From assembly GCA_023362775.1 (NCBI GenBank), contig JALMGJ010000004.1, positions 56,380,798 through 56,444,797 of the forward strand: a DNA stretch of 64,000 bases, in the 5' to 3' direction. Origin of the DNA: Charina bottae (Eukaryota; Chordata; Lepidosauria; Squamata; Charinaidae). Under the pieces are notes generated by a model. It had not been told where the DNA came from and did no database searches. It saw only the letters and a list, made by a program, of their open reading frames with translations. Positions 33,013-50,357 of the stretch are shown one piece after another (position 1 is the stretch's first letter; the number at the start of each line of letters is the position of its first letter). A program made the position numbers and the translations under genes.

Positions 33013-36000
33013 GAGTCCCATAGTAGGCTACATATTTATTAATAATGTAAGATTGGACTGGTCTATGAAACCCTTCTGTTATGCTTTTCTACAGCCTTAG
33101 GGCTAAATCATGTTCTTATTCAGAAAGGTTTCAAAATTCTTTAGATACATTTCCTTCCAAAAAAAAAACCTGTATAAAAGACATTCCTTAAGAATTTCCT
33201 AAAGGTAGCAATAATGCTGTGCTGTTCTCTGCTGTATTGGTTACTGTTCAACAGTTATTTAGTTAGACCTAAATTATTTATGTATGAGAAAGAAAGAAAC
33301 ATTGAAGACAAGACGTACAAGGAAAGCAAATGTGTCAGACTTCCAAGATTTTTATCCAAGAGCTGCTGAATCTCCTTCTTTGCTCATTGTTTTTTTGTTA
33401 GCACATGCTCATCTCAGAATATCCATCCATTAATATCGTATTTCTGTTTCTCTGGTGCTATCTTTTTCTAACAGGTCATTTTATTTTATCTCTTTAACCA
33501 AGTAATATATTCTTAGTAACTGAGGCATTGCAGAAGGGTTTTATGAAGGAAATATTTACAATATACCAAATCAGAAGTCTGCAATGATATATGAAAAAAA
33601 TGCTATGTGAGGTACACCATCTAGCCATGAGCAACGTAACGTAACATACATACATATATGAGTAACATTGTATCTGAGCCCAATTGTATCCCACAAACAG
33701 TCTTTAGCTAAGGAGGGAATCCTAGAGCTCTGCTTTAGACCACGGGATCAAAGGTAACATTAATTGCATTGCTCTGGTCCTAAATCCATCCTCTCCCTAT
33801 AGTTACTACAGAAGCAAAGATAGCTCAGTCTCCTTTTGTGGTGCTGAGAAAAACAAGCTGAGCAGTTCTTTTCATGTTCAATGTGAGCAATCTCCTGCGA
33901 GCCTGATTCTAGTGTGATTTCTTGCAGGTGGGGAAATGAAAAGCTGTGACATAAGTTTTTCTGGATTATAGCCCACTTCATCATATGGATGGATTATTAT
34001 CCCAAGAGAGATGATATACCATGACTGTCAAAGAGAGAGATATAGTAAAAGGAGGGTTCAGAGTAAAATGAAATTCTACTAGTTTATACTGGTAAAACCC
34101 CTTCAATTTTGGTGAGCACTAAATGTTACTGTATTGCAGCTACTAAGATCTGCCAAATTAATAAAAGTATCTGAAATCCTTTAAGATTAGCTGCTATTGC
34201 CAGGCTGTCATTGCACAAAATTGCTAGGATTTGATTTTAGAACAGTTGGTTGAATAAAAGCTGTATCTATGAAGATGATACAAAAGTCTGAGGCAACTTT
34301 GTCTACAGCATTTACGGGAACTTTAAAAGGATGAAGCCTCTAGGTTTCTACATTGGCAAGCAATCTGTTTTTCTTTTTTCTTTTTTGCCTCCTTTTCTTT
34401 TTTTAAAAGGTCATTCTGCTTTTACTGAGGCAGTGAAAGTGAGCTTAATTATTTTCCCTATTGAGAATAGCACAGAACTATTTAAAACATAATTAACAAT
34501 GGGATGTCAGTCAGTGGTTGTTCTTTTTTGCTAGTTTTTATGCCTGGGGAGTTTCAGTGCTCCCAATTAGCTTTAATGGGGGCACTGTGCTAGTTATCAA
34601 ATTGACAGTCATGACCTACCCAGCAGAAGCAACCGTAAAACAATTTGGAGAACAAAGATGAATGGCAAACATCTCACCACAAATGGATGCCAAATATTAT
34701 GTACGCATCTATTCTGGTTTTGTATGATAGGATTACAAATGATGTCCCGTGGCATCCAAAACACTCAGAAATAGAAGTCTTGCTCTTGTACTTAGCAGGT
34801 GATTATAAGAAAGGATGCTGAAAGGACCTTCACCTTCTGCCTGTCTTTTTGCTCTCCCAGATGACCTTTGAGTAGGTGAAATTGCTTTAACTATAAGATA
34901 CTTTCATCAACTATGGTTTGCCATCTCCTTTCTGACATCCATTTCCTTCTGTTTTTGAATTGGATATCTCCCATGCACGTATATGTATGTATATTTCTCT
35001 ATGAGTTATAGAAAAATGAAGTTCTTTAATAAACAGATTGTTTTAGTTTGGTGTCCAATTGGAACTGAAAGAATTGAAGATGCATAAAGACGAGGACATA
35101 TTTTTCACAAGGCGTTTCCAGTTCAGATAATTAACAAACACTCATGTTTATCTTCCAACAGCAGCAGAGTAGGCCATTCATAATCCATGGGCACATGTTG
35201 GTCCCTGACTTTTTTTTTTTTTTTTTTTTGCAGCCTCTAATGCACCTATTTTCCTTTTTAAAAAATCAAATAAAACCAAAAATCTCAGTTTTTTCTGCTT
35301 CTGTGCTATCACCTCATTGCCATCCCCCTGCGAGCTTTGGAAGCTATTTTTTTTAAATGTATGATCCTAGGAACAACAAGGATATCCATTTCTAGTCAAA
35401 GCCACAAGTAATTCAGCTGCTTCAGGTCTAATAATACCAATCAAAGAGAATAATACTACTTGGCTAATAATATTGCAAAGCCATGTATTAATGATTAAAC
35501 TAATATCTATAAAGGATTATTAATGTTTAATGTCAGGAATTTAAACTTAAGCAAGGTGCCTCCAGTCAATTATTTGGAGATTCCTTCTCCTTCTCCCTCA
35601 CCCCTCACCCCTACCCCTGCCCAACACCAAAACCTACCTCATACAGCCAAAGGGCTTTCATAGTAAACAGGGCAAGGGAATTTTGCTTGTACCAGTCCAG
35701 TTGCACATGGATTAACTGGATACTACCTCTTACAGTTTATTGCTGCTGAAGAGACACTTAATGTAATGGATCTCCTGTGAGAAGCTACAAGGTCGTTTGT
35801 CATTTTTAAAACATATTAATCCTATTTTCCTTATGGATAAATAAGATTTGGAAATAACTTCCTGCCAAAGTTTGAGCTTTTGGAATGTTGTTTGTTTATT
35901 GGTTTGTCTAACTTGCAGAAGCTTTTGCAATAACTGGAAAGAAGTTAAGAACTAAGAATTTAAGCATAAGCAACCAAATTTGCTTGCCCCCTTAAAGATT

Positions 36001-37625
36001 ATACCACAGTTTGATGATAGGCTATGAAATCAAATTTCAATGTGAAGTGGTATGGTTTAGACAAGGCTTCCCAACCTGCTTCTGTCCAGAAGTGTTTGAT
36101 TACAGCTTCCAGAAATCTAAAACAGCCTACCCTAACACAGTAAAAAAAGCAAACAATTAGGGAAAGATGGCTTAGAAGGAAAAAGGTGAACTAAACTGTT
36201 GCAAAACTGTATAGATACAATATCTTGGAATTAATTTGACATTTGTGGTGGTCTTTACATAAATAGTTTTTTAATTTATTTTTAAAGTAGCACATGAAGG
36301 CAGATAAAATTAAAGTATCCCACCTTTTAATATAGAATTGGTATTCTGTTCAGAAGTGTTTCTACCTAACGGCTTATAATATTGGCAGACTCAGTACATG
36401 CATTCTCATTAGCCCAATCAACCCCTCTAGAAATAAATGGAACACATAAGTCAGAGGCCAACTAGTTCATCAGTGTGTGCATGAGATGGCATCCCAGGAA
36501 GATTTTGTGCATTCAGCATGAACCCAGAAAGATGTTTGTAACCTTTTGTTGTGGTTCCAGATTAAATGGGGTCTCAGTGTATACAGACCTACCTGTGAGA
36601 AAGCCCACTTTCTTTAGGCATTCATGTTGAATGTACATTCATTACAGTAGCACTTAAACCATAACACTGAAGGCAATGGTGTTTTCAGTTACCGATTCCA
36701 AGAATGCATGAATAATGTTGTCCTTTTAACTGCAATAAATGTCATCAAAGCAGGACCGCTGCACTGATACTTGTTTACCACAGGAATGGCTTTAAGTACC
36801 AAAAGCATCTAAAACAGGCTAACTGTACCAAGTGCCATTAATTAAGGGGCTCTGATTAATCAGTTCAGCACTAAAAACTTGGCAAAAATGGTAAGTATAA
36901 GGACGATAGGACAAGAGAAACAGCTTGCAGGAAGTATCGATCAGGATCCCTGTAATAACCTCTCTTGATCATTTTTTTAGAGGAAAACTCAAGCTGTCAT
37001 GATTGCAAAGATAACATTCTGAAGGTTAAGCAAAGTAAGTGCAGAAATGTGTGTTTAAACAGGCAAAAGCCCAAAAGAGATATTGTGATTTTCAAATTGA
37101 TCTGATAAGTTCAGCTTTAAAAGATTGGTTTTGGTGGTATAATGTAGCAGTAATTTGAGTAAATACATATAGGATTGCACTGCTTTGAAAACAAAGCATA
37201 TTGATTTCATCTTCGAAGTAGAATGTTCTCCATCCATTCCAGGTAGGATTTATTTCACACTGAATTTATAAAAGTATGATCCAGTTGTAATATTTATTTT
37301 GATTCATTTACTCAATTTCTGTTCTGGTCATATCAGGAAAAAAAATCTCTAATATTCAGCAAAGTTCAGTGCAAAATGCAAATATCAAAATATAATGCAG
37401 TGTAATTACATAAAGATTATATAAAGGAAAAACATTTAACATAATCCCCACCACCATAAATATTCCCTCAGACTGGGTGAAGAGATGCTGAATATTAGAG
37501 AGGAGGACATTCCAAAAGGCATGTGCCCCCAAACCAGAGACTTGCCCAGTGACAATCTGTAGGTTACAGTATAATCAACAAAATTTCCCGTAATGATCTT
37601 AGCAGTTACACAGGTCTGTATCAGT
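33013..37625. other. Transposon-poor part of PTCHD1 intron 2
   Basis: About 4.6 kb with no recognised LINE, SINE or MITE apart from a doubtful hAT scrap near 36063-36130, and no gene. This contrasts with the dense insertions on either side. It may hold conserved regulatory DNA, but nothing in the sequence proves that. Confidence 0.45.
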
Positions 37626-37636
37626 GAAGATAAGCT

Positions 37637-37869
37637 TTTTTTTTTAATCCATTCAATCGTGTCCAATTCTTGGAGACTGCCTGGACAAGTCCCTGCAGTT
37701 TTCTTGGCAAGGTTTTTCAGAACCAGTTTGCCATTGCCTCCTTCCTAGGACTGAGAAAGAGTGACTGGCCCAAGGTCACCCAGCTGGCTTTGTGCCTAAG
37801 GCAGGACTAGAACTCACAGTCTCCTGGTTTCTAGCCTGATGCCTTAACCACTACACAAAACTGGCTCTC
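37637..37869 (-). mobile_element. tRNA-headed SINE with BovB-like tail, 11-bp TSD
   Basis: On the minus strand it begins GAGAGCCAGTTTTGTGTAGT, continues GGTTAAGGCATCAGGCTAGA (A-box side) and GTGAGTTCTAGTCCTGCC (B-box side), then a body with GGAGGCAATGGCAAAC. It ends in CAAGAATTGGACACGATTGA, close to the BovB 3' end. The duplication GAAGATAAGCT lies at 37626-37636 and 37870-37880, so the copy is complete and fairly young. Confidence 0.92.
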
Positions 37870-37880
37870 GAAGATAAGCT

Positions 37881-41744
<3,864 letters not shown>

Positions 41745-43960
41745 CTAGTTGGTTTGTTTTGCTTTTTTAAAAAAAAAACAATAACAACCACCACCCTAAA
41801 TATTGCCAAGAGAAGAAAATCATATTGATTATAACAATGGGATTTGGATGTCTGTTTTCAAATTAAAACCAGGAGCATCCAAAGCTGTGTGTGAAGGGGG
41901 AAAAGTAACTGTAGATTGGCCTTCACATAAAAAGTACAGTGACATTTACATTCACCCAATACAATGAGAGTGTCAACTTGGGTTGCTACCTGAGATAAAG
42001 ATAATAGAGGTGGGTTACTTAATAGCATACTGCCGTGTCTGCCCTGCCAGTGCTGCTGCCCCTGGGGCAGTGTGCCCACACATTGAAAGGTCAACTGTCA
42101 AGGCTGAAGAAGCAGTAAGTGTACATTTTGGACACAGAGGCTATATAAAACTTTCAGTACAGCAATAACTCAGTTCCATGAGTCAGCTATTATGGATCTT
42201 AGCCATTACATCTAACTTTTATTTCTATTGCTTCTTTTTTTTTTTTTTTTCCTTTTTCTGAATGGAAACATATATATGCAAGCTGTTAAACAAAAACAAG
42301 CCAACGATGGCCAAGAAATTCAAATTTACGCAAGGCTAAATAGAGCTATCACTGTCAATCTAGGGTCATTTCGCAGTTGCCTTCTTTTCTGAATTAATAA
42401 ATATTTTAAAGTGGAATTAATCCCCTATATATTTTAATATAACATTATTTTCTAGCATTTTTAAAAGAAAAATCAAAAATAGTAATACATATACACACCA
42501 TTCAAGTTAGCTGTTATAACATCACTTTATCAGTAGAATTTTTTATTATTATTTAAGGAAACCTTGCTTTCCTGATGCTAGATTTGACAGCATTCTCTGA
42601 AATGTTAGGAAATCTAATGGCAGGTCAGAAAAGGAGTATATTAAGCACTTCCTACCAAAATCCATGAAACAAGCCTTAGATGCCTAAATTTTGTCACACA
42701 AATGTGAATGTTGTAGAACATCTTAAGCTACAAGCCTTCGTTCCAGGCTGTATGCTATTCATACATGAAAAGAGGCTCAATGGGTAGCCATACATAACAT
42801 GTAACATAAGTCACAATCTTCAACTAGAATTTCTGTCTCTGAAGTCTCCACTATAGACTATGAATCAAGGGAAAGAGTTGAGCACTCCAGAAAAGTGGTT
42901 TTGAACTCCTAATGCTGCAGTCTTTCTTGAGATAATGTTTAAAGCAGCTGCTCTAATACAATAAAACATAGTAGACAGTTATCCCTGCCCTCTTGAAAGG
43001 TATGAAATACAGTGCCAGAGGACAAGAAGGAATCAAACAATTAACAGTACTGCAGTGATCTCGACCAGAAAGATCCATATACTTAACACACACACCCTTC
43101 GGTATGTCTACTTGGTGTATTGTATCCCTGGTATTTGCTAAAAATAATATTGCCATCTGTGATATGGAAAAATACAGAATTTGCTTATTATACTGACACC
43201 TCATAAATTCTAGGAATTTTCAGTTGACATTGGCAACCTTAGCTGCTGGGCATGATATTAGAGCCATAGTAGGCAACATCTGTACTGAGCAGGTTGAACA
43301 GAGCCGACCACTTCCGCTTCTCAAAGTTACTTCTAAGTAGGCACAGCCACAGCGGCACTGGTCTATCAGCCCACCAGGTACCAGTGGCCTCTCAGAGTTC
43401 TTCCTCTATTTGCCCTGAAAAAACTTGCAAAGTTGAAGTAGAATCGTGCAGTGGTAATCAGTGAATGCTGCTGATTCAGCACAAAATCATGGATTTGTGC
43501 CTAAACCAAATTACAGTACTTATTTTTATCTTTATATTGGCACTGTCCTTTTATGCAAAATCCTCCATACCACTGCAGAAAATAAGATTGGCATGTTAAT
43601 GTAACAACTGAGGAACTAAATTGGTTAGCCTCTATAAATTATTTTCCAATAGTATTTTCACTAGAAGAAAAAAACTGGAATGAGCTTTTGTGTTCTGATA
43701 CTATAAGTGCTTCATTCAGATATCTTATAAAAGGTATATCCAAAACTTGAAAAGCTTGTAATTCAAATACATTTGAACTTTTCTAAATCACAGGCATTTC
43801 CAGCAGTCTAGGATTTGGACAAACTATGAGGATAAGCACACTAAATCATTTGCTAGAACAAAATAGTGGGTAGTAAATTTGTTTTGTTCATTTTCAAATA
43901 TACATCCTAGCCTTTCTTCTTCCATTGCTCTAATAAAGGAGCTTCTTTTGTTGTTGTTAG
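41745..43960 (+). other. PTCHD1: Probable PTCHD1 3' untranslated region
   Basis: This AT-rich sequence directly follows the stop codon, without coding potential or recognisable transposons. It contains A and T homopolymer runs (41765-41778, 42233-42250). The true 3' end is not determined; the limit given is a candidate poly(A) signal and downstream U/GU-rich tract. An earlier AATAAA occurs at 42396-42401 and later ones at 45663 and 45698, so the transcript may be shorter or longer. Confidence 0.45.
43932..43937 (+). terminator. Candidate poly(A) signal AATAAA for PTCHD1
   Basis: AATAAA is followed 10-25 bases later by a T-rich and GTTGTTGTT tract, the usual layout of a cleavage signal and downstream element. 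AATAAA is common by chance in sequence this AT-rich, so this is one candidate among several. Confidence 0.3.
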
Positions 43961-46450
43961 CCTGCTAAATATCTGTTATAGTAGAAAGTAAAGATGTTTT
44001 GTTTCATTATAAAATATTTTTGTTCAACTGCATTCCTGCCAAACCTTATTTCTTCCCAATATGAAAACCACACCATTCCCCCCACTCTTGGCGCCCAGGT
44101 TGGCAAGCTGCTACATGCACAAAACATCTGTAAAATACGCAGTAGCTAATGCCATGTAAATTGTTTTGAGAAATCTCTTGAAATTCACAATTACCAAAAC
44201 TAGATGTACTTTTAAGAGTATACTGTAAACTAGTTGACGGTATTTAATTCTTTGTTCCCCAATTGGTAAATTCACATCCAGTGATATCTAGGACTTTGTT
44301 TTCTTTTAGAACAAATTTAAATTAATGCATATCGGCTTCATGTATAATGTGATTCTTTTTTTCTTTCCTTACCACACATTAGGCTCTGGTAAAATCTTAC
44401 GTCCACAAATTTGTAAACTTATACGAATTATTTTTTTAAAAAAATGTTCAGTTATATTTTTCAGACATGTTCTTGTTTATATATCATTCCTAAACTGGAT
44501 GATAAAAGTACTTTAAATTTGGCTGCCATATTTAGACTGTAAAGATGTGCAAAATTTAACTCTCCTTATTTAATGGGACTTTTACAGCACTGCTGGATTG
44601 TGGCCACAGAGTTTAGGTTATATATGGTGATTGATTACATTTTTCCAATACACCCACTGAAGCCCAAATATTACAAGGCATTTATAGTGTTTTTATGTTT
44701 AACTGAAATATAATACATTTAGCCAAATAACTCACTGGTTAGAGCATTTTTTTTTACTCTGGAAGGAAAAAATAAACCTACTTTTCTCTGTCCAGCAAGT
44801 TAATTCACACAAGTCTGCCTGGAGATATTATTCCTTCTAGCGGCTAGTTCCCAAGCAAGCTAAGTCTAGAGTGAAATGAAGGAAGAACAACTGAAGTAAC
44901 TGGAACAATTTCACTATAAATGATCCATATCTAAAATACATGCCCAGCATTTTATTGAAAGCAGTACAAATCAGAATACGAAAGCTGTAAAACTAGAAGA
45001 AAATCTCTCTGGCAAAGACAAATGGATGTCTTTTTCCAAATCCCAACCGCTTTACTAAATGAGACAAGACCTGTAAAAGCTTAAATGTATTTCAAAGAGG
45101 TTAATGTTACAGTGAAATGTGCCAAATTCTATTTGTATCCTGGGAGTCTCTATAAGGCAGGCCTATTTCTAGTGCCACTGGATTATTCTTTTGCACAGCC
45201 TATATTTATTCTCTTGCTAAGGATGACTCCCTGCCCAGTCAATCAAGTAATGCTAACATTAGAAAACAGTCACAAAACTATGTTTGCTTTAGCTGGAAAA
45301 TTTGGAAATGTCACCATTTACTGTGAAAACCCATCTCCAAATAACAAAAGAAAAAAACAAGAGCTAACTATTTTATACGCTGTATCCTGGAAGTCATAAT
45401 ATACTCACTTTCATTTTTTTAAAAAACTGCTTTCTGTAGCCCATATAGGTGTTTACCATAAGCATCTGCTACAACTGAAATGCACCATGTATCTATTAAT
45501 GAGTGTTTGAAGGTCATGCAGATTGTTGCTGTGATATGGAAAAGTGGCTGCCAAAAATATTATATGAGAACATTAGGGTCTACTGTAGCTGCATTATTTG
45601 GGTTTCAGTGGCATCAATCTGATGCAGCTTACAACCTGGCTAAACTGATTTTTTTATCCAATAATAAACTACCTGATTTCTCTGCACAAATCAAAGGAAT
45701 AAAAACACAAATATAATAAGAGCAGATGTCAGGGTACGTTTTGGGCCTCGGAAATAGACATCAAGAACACATCCCCTAAAAACTCTTTTTTTAAAAAAAA
45801 AATCAAGTGTCTTTCTAAATAAAAAGACTACGTCAGAGCCAGCCCTGCCGTTGGTCAAAGTAAGACAGCAACTTCATGCAACAAATCCTAGGAAGATGAA
45901 AACGGGAGTGAGAACTGAACATGCTTCACAGCCTACCCTGGTCCTTCTAGCTAGCCATGTCTACAGGTGAAATAGAAGATGTGCTCCTGTTCCCAGGGGC
46001 AAAGTAGGATGCACCTGACAGTCTAGTCTACTGCTGTAAGTAGAAGTGCTGAAGTTGAGCTATCTGGAGTCAGCTCTGAACTCCAGAGCAAAGGGGTCAC
46101 TTCCAATACTGCATGGTATGTAATCCTCACAGCTTCTAGGAGTATAACTCCTGCCAGACTCACTCCTCCTCCCATCCATCTAGTTGTTTAGGAACAAAAG
46201 AGTTGAGGCAAAGATCTTGATTTTTTTCAAAGTTATCTCCACCACCACCACCATCACCATCACCACTCCAGACTTAAGTATCGAGAGTGCAGACTAAAAC
46301 AGGGTTCAGACATTGCACTAAACTGTAATGCAGTTAATTGATTTTCATGTAGCATCTTGCAAAGATCCAGCTGTTATGATTAAATCAAGTGTAAGGCTTA
46401 ATGTATTGTGCAAACCTAGCAATATGTAGTTTAGTCAATAAACCTAGGTA
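43961..46450. other. Downstream of PTCHD1, no gene seen
   Basis: Transposon-free as far as I can tell. A 104-codon frame at 45085-45399 has no recognisable product. This could be further 3' UTR if later poly(A) signals (45663, 45698) are used. A short CAC/CAT triplet run lies at about 46239-46266. Confidence 0.45.
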
Positions 46451-46489
46451 AAACATAGCTTAGAGCAATATATGCTCTAAGCTATGTTT
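46451..46489. repeat. Perfect 16-bp inverted repeat (hairpin)
   Basis: AAACATAGCTTAGAGC, 7-base loop AATATAT, then GCTCTAAGCTATGTTT. A second, shorter GAGCA-TGCTC hairpin follows at 46490-46506. Confidence 0.9.
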
Positions 46490-46506
46490 AGAGCAACAAA
46501 TGCTCT

Positions 46507-47213
46507 CAGCTACTGAGTCTCACAGAGCTCCAGCCCAGATAATTGAAAGCCCCCAAGAACTTTCAAGTTGTGGCTAGGAATGTTATGGAGGAACCTGCAA
46601 GTTTTAACACTTCCAGTCACAACTGTGGGAAAGAACCTGCAGATAACTGTTTCTGGCATGAAGCAAATCTTCACGAGCTCAGCCACTGGCAATACTGCAT
46701 GATGAACACAGTAGGAAAGGGTGATGATTTGGGGGCAGAGGCAGAACTGCCAATCAAAAGATGGCAACACAAAGGATGTTTTATTCCAGCAGGAGAAAGG
46801 AACTGGGGGAAAAGGGATTGGGAGGTGTAGATGGAAGGACAAATCTGGTGGAAGATCAGTGTCCTAGCATGGGAATACATTCTTTGTTTTGATTGGCTGG
46901 CATCCTGACTTTTCTGGCCTCCACTGTGGATGCCTCTGCCTCAGGGAGTCAGAGTTACTCCTATTTTTGATGCCAGGGTAGGTTAGTATTGGCAATATAG
47001 ATACCTTATAGAAATAAGTAATAAGTTTTTAGTTATTTAATAAAAGCTAAATCTTTTGTTTTTATGTTAACAAAGTGTCTGCGTTATCGTATGCCTTCCC
47101 CATGTTCTACTCAATTCCATAACCTTAGGGTCTTAAACAAAGAAAAGGGGGTTAGTGGTGGCATCAGAAGAAAAATATAAGGGAAAAGATCCCCAAAACA
47201 AGGAAGGTATACG
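46507..47213. other. Intergenic sequence, no gene seen
   Basis: Overlapping frames on both strands (46510-46880) have no recognisable product. Confidence 0.5.
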
Positions 47214-47434
<221 letters not shown>

Positions 47435-47900
47435 CTGAAACTAAAGGTTAAACTTGTAAATTACATTATTGACTGAACTACATAAGCTGTATAAATGACA
47501 TTTCATGCAACTGTTGTAAATTTGAACCAGTGGAGTCAACAAGCTGTAAGAACAAACAAACAAATAACCCAAGTCCTTAAAGCAAGCAAGAAGGAGGAGC
47601 AAAATTGTGACAAAAGGTTGTATTTTCAGTCTATAGAGCCTTGCTTCTTCAGATATGAAGAACTAAAACTCCCACTTTCTGAAGCTCTCCTGATGGGGCA
47701 GTTGGATGTACTAATCCAACACAAGAAGAGGGCACTAAATTGGGAAAGATCTGTATAGAATATAAAAGCACCTGCCAGATAAACTGAAAGTATAAAAATA
47801 ATAATGTAATTTTTTAAGGACAAGCATTAAAGAATAATTGTAAATATGCTTGCTCCTAGGCCTTGTCTATATCACCTCTATTACATTTTTTTAATCTAAG

Positions 47901-48022
47901 GAGAGCGCAATATGTGGTCCTCCAGATGTTACTGAACTGTAATTCTCATCATTTGCCATTGACAAGGGAAGATTGGAGTTAGAGTTCAAAACATCCAGTA
48001 GGCTGCACATTGTCCAGTCCTG
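47901..48022. mobile_element. Aged hAT-type MITE
   Basis: Inverted halves: TATGTGGTCCTCCAGATGTT at the left is answered by AACATCCAGTAGGCTGCACA at the right, around a CATTTGCCATTGACAAG centre. Flanks ATCTAAGG and GTCTAAGT agree at six of eight positions, suggesting a decayed 8-bp duplication. Confidence 0.7.
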
Positions 48023-48907
48023 GTCTAAGTAATCTACCTAAAATGCTTGCTTGGTAGAATTATTTTGATATAATGTATTTGTATAAAAGTTTATCTAATC
48101 TCCAATTACCATACTCTGAGAACAAAGTCAACAATGAAGAACCAGTTACTTGTATTAGATGATCATTAATAACCCCCATTTTTTGGTCTGGCTTTGGTTC
48201 CTTACCTTCAGCTTCACTTCCTTGCTCTAGGGACACTGGGGAAAGGTGCCTTCAGCATCTTCCCAAGCCCCACATCCATTATCCGTGCAATTAAGAATCT
48301 GCCTACTTCTCCACCTCATTTAAAACAGGTGGTAATTGCTTATATAGTGACCTAGCAACAATGGATCCTATGGATAATAGCAGCAGCAATTGCTGCCCAG
48401 AGAAAATCAGTTTGCAACTAATTTACCAGTCCAAGTGAGCAAGCAGTAATGTCCATTAGGAAATGGAACATGAGAAGTCACTTACTGCTTGCACCATCTC
48501 TCCACAGATCCTTACTGCTCCTCTTTGCAGGTAACACCAAGAGCTCACTGCTTGCCCTTCTGTTAGTTTGGGGCACTTGGTTTGTTAGTCTGGTCACTCA
48601 GTGGGTGGCAGCTACTCTTGCTTTTCCTGTGTCAGTAAATTAGCAAATTAGTATCTGAGCTGCAGAACTCTGGATGATTACATGAAGTCATCAAAGAGAT
48701 TCAGAACACTCTTTGCGGCTATATAGGGGTCATCGGGATTTTTGCAGCCAAGATATGGTATACAGTACATGATGTAAATAAGATGAATATTGTATTTTTC
48801 TAATGGGCCACATTTCTGCATGTTTTATTTCAATGCTCAGAGGAAAAAATATTTTTATAGCAGCCAATTATGTCTATTTTATAATTACAGCAGTGTACAT
48901 AATTGGT
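48023..48907. other. Intergenic sequence, no gene seen
   Basis: Nothing recognised. Confidence 0.5.
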
Positions 48908-48931
48908 AAACAAACAAACAAACAAACAAAC
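48908..48931. repeat. (CAAA)n short repeat
   Basis: Six CAAA units. Confidence 0.85.
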
Positions 48932-50350
48932 ATAAAGGGACCAACTTCTTAAGTCTAGTTTACTTCCTCTTGTACAAAGCATTCTACTACCTGAGTCACC
49001 GCCCCTTGATCTCCTGCTTTTAGAGAGCTACTCATCAGTTTGATTTAAAGGCACCCCTTGAGAGAAAGGAGGATCATTTCCCAGCCTACCATTTTCCAAG
49101 AAATATTGGGAGTGGAAAGATACAACCAGGAGCACTTAAGAGGGGAGAAGCAGACCTACAAGAATAACAGTAATGTGGTGCAAACTTGACAAAGAAGGTG
49201 GAATATAACATTTGTTGAGCCAATAAATCAAATGTATAGCTTTCTCTTCTTTAGAACAAAAGGAAGCTGCTTTTTGTTTTTAAACTTTGGCTGCTCCGCA
49301 TTTTGCCAAAATTACTGTCTTTAGGTTACATACAATCATCTTGCCAATTTTTTCCTACCACCTAATGTGCTTTGTATTTATCAACTTTCCAATATCTAAG
49401 AAGTAGATTGGCAAAAACCAACTGAGCAGGAATGCTGCTTGCTCACAATGCCTTTGTTGCTCAGCTGTGAATGGATGTCATTATTAACATACATATTCTG
49501 TATTTTCCTCTATTTTTCCTCCAAATACATTAGAATTCTATTGGTACTGAAAACCACTATTAGTGATAGTCACTTGGCCAGGAAGCCACATAATTTGCAT
49601 TTGCATTTATAAATGCCTAAGTGTGTCTCAGACATACTCTAATCACCATACAAACAGCCCGTGACTCTTGTCCGCTTAGAGTGCCCACTTTTTAAATATC
49701 AAGACCTTTAAGACTTTGGCACCAATTAAGTCCTGCCTTTTACTCTTGGACTGCTTTCTCCAGTCTGGGGAATTGTTTTGTATGCCAATGTCCATGCTGG
49801 ATGAGAATTCTAGTACCAACACATCTGGAGGGCATCAGGTTGGGGAAGTTTGCTTTAGAATGACTTTGGGCACTTTTACAAGCTACATGAGTGATTCCTA
49901 AATGGTAAACTTTAGTGTGCATTCAAGTTGTCTGTGGGAAATTGCAGTGGTTTTCATTTCAGGTCTTTCTCCCTTAAGCTGTGCACTTAGGACATTTTAT
50001 GTGAGATGCCTCTCTGTACTCCTCTCATGAATTAGCTATAGTATAGAGAGCAATTGTGAATAGAATCCATGATGAATCTATTTTTTACTAACATTTTAAA
50101 GACCTGGCATGTGCAAGCATTCTAGCAATGCTTAATCCTTATCTAACAATGCTTCTTCTTTCCTTTCACCCCATGAATACTGTATATTAATTGATTGTGG
50201 TATACAATGTAAATATACTGGAATGCAGAAGGAGCTGATTTTTAATATAATATTCTTTCCATGAGCCTCCCCCCAACTTCTCAATTTCAATATAGTCAAT
50301 TGCAGTAGAAGAATATGTGGAAAGAAGAGGAGAAATAGAATCATGGTCCT
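48932..50350. other. Intergenic sequence, no gene seen
   Basis: Nothing recognised; short chance frames only. Confidence 0.5.
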
Positions 50351-50357
50351 CACTTTA

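Noticed and set aside
36063..36130. Possible half of a hAT MITE (GGCTTCCCAACCTG and following)
   Set aside because: Only one end resembles a MITE, with no inverted partner or duplication; too weak to list as a feature.
45085..45399. 104-codon plus-strand frame downstream of PTCHD1
   Set aside because: No domain, no splice or promoter context and no recognisable similarity.
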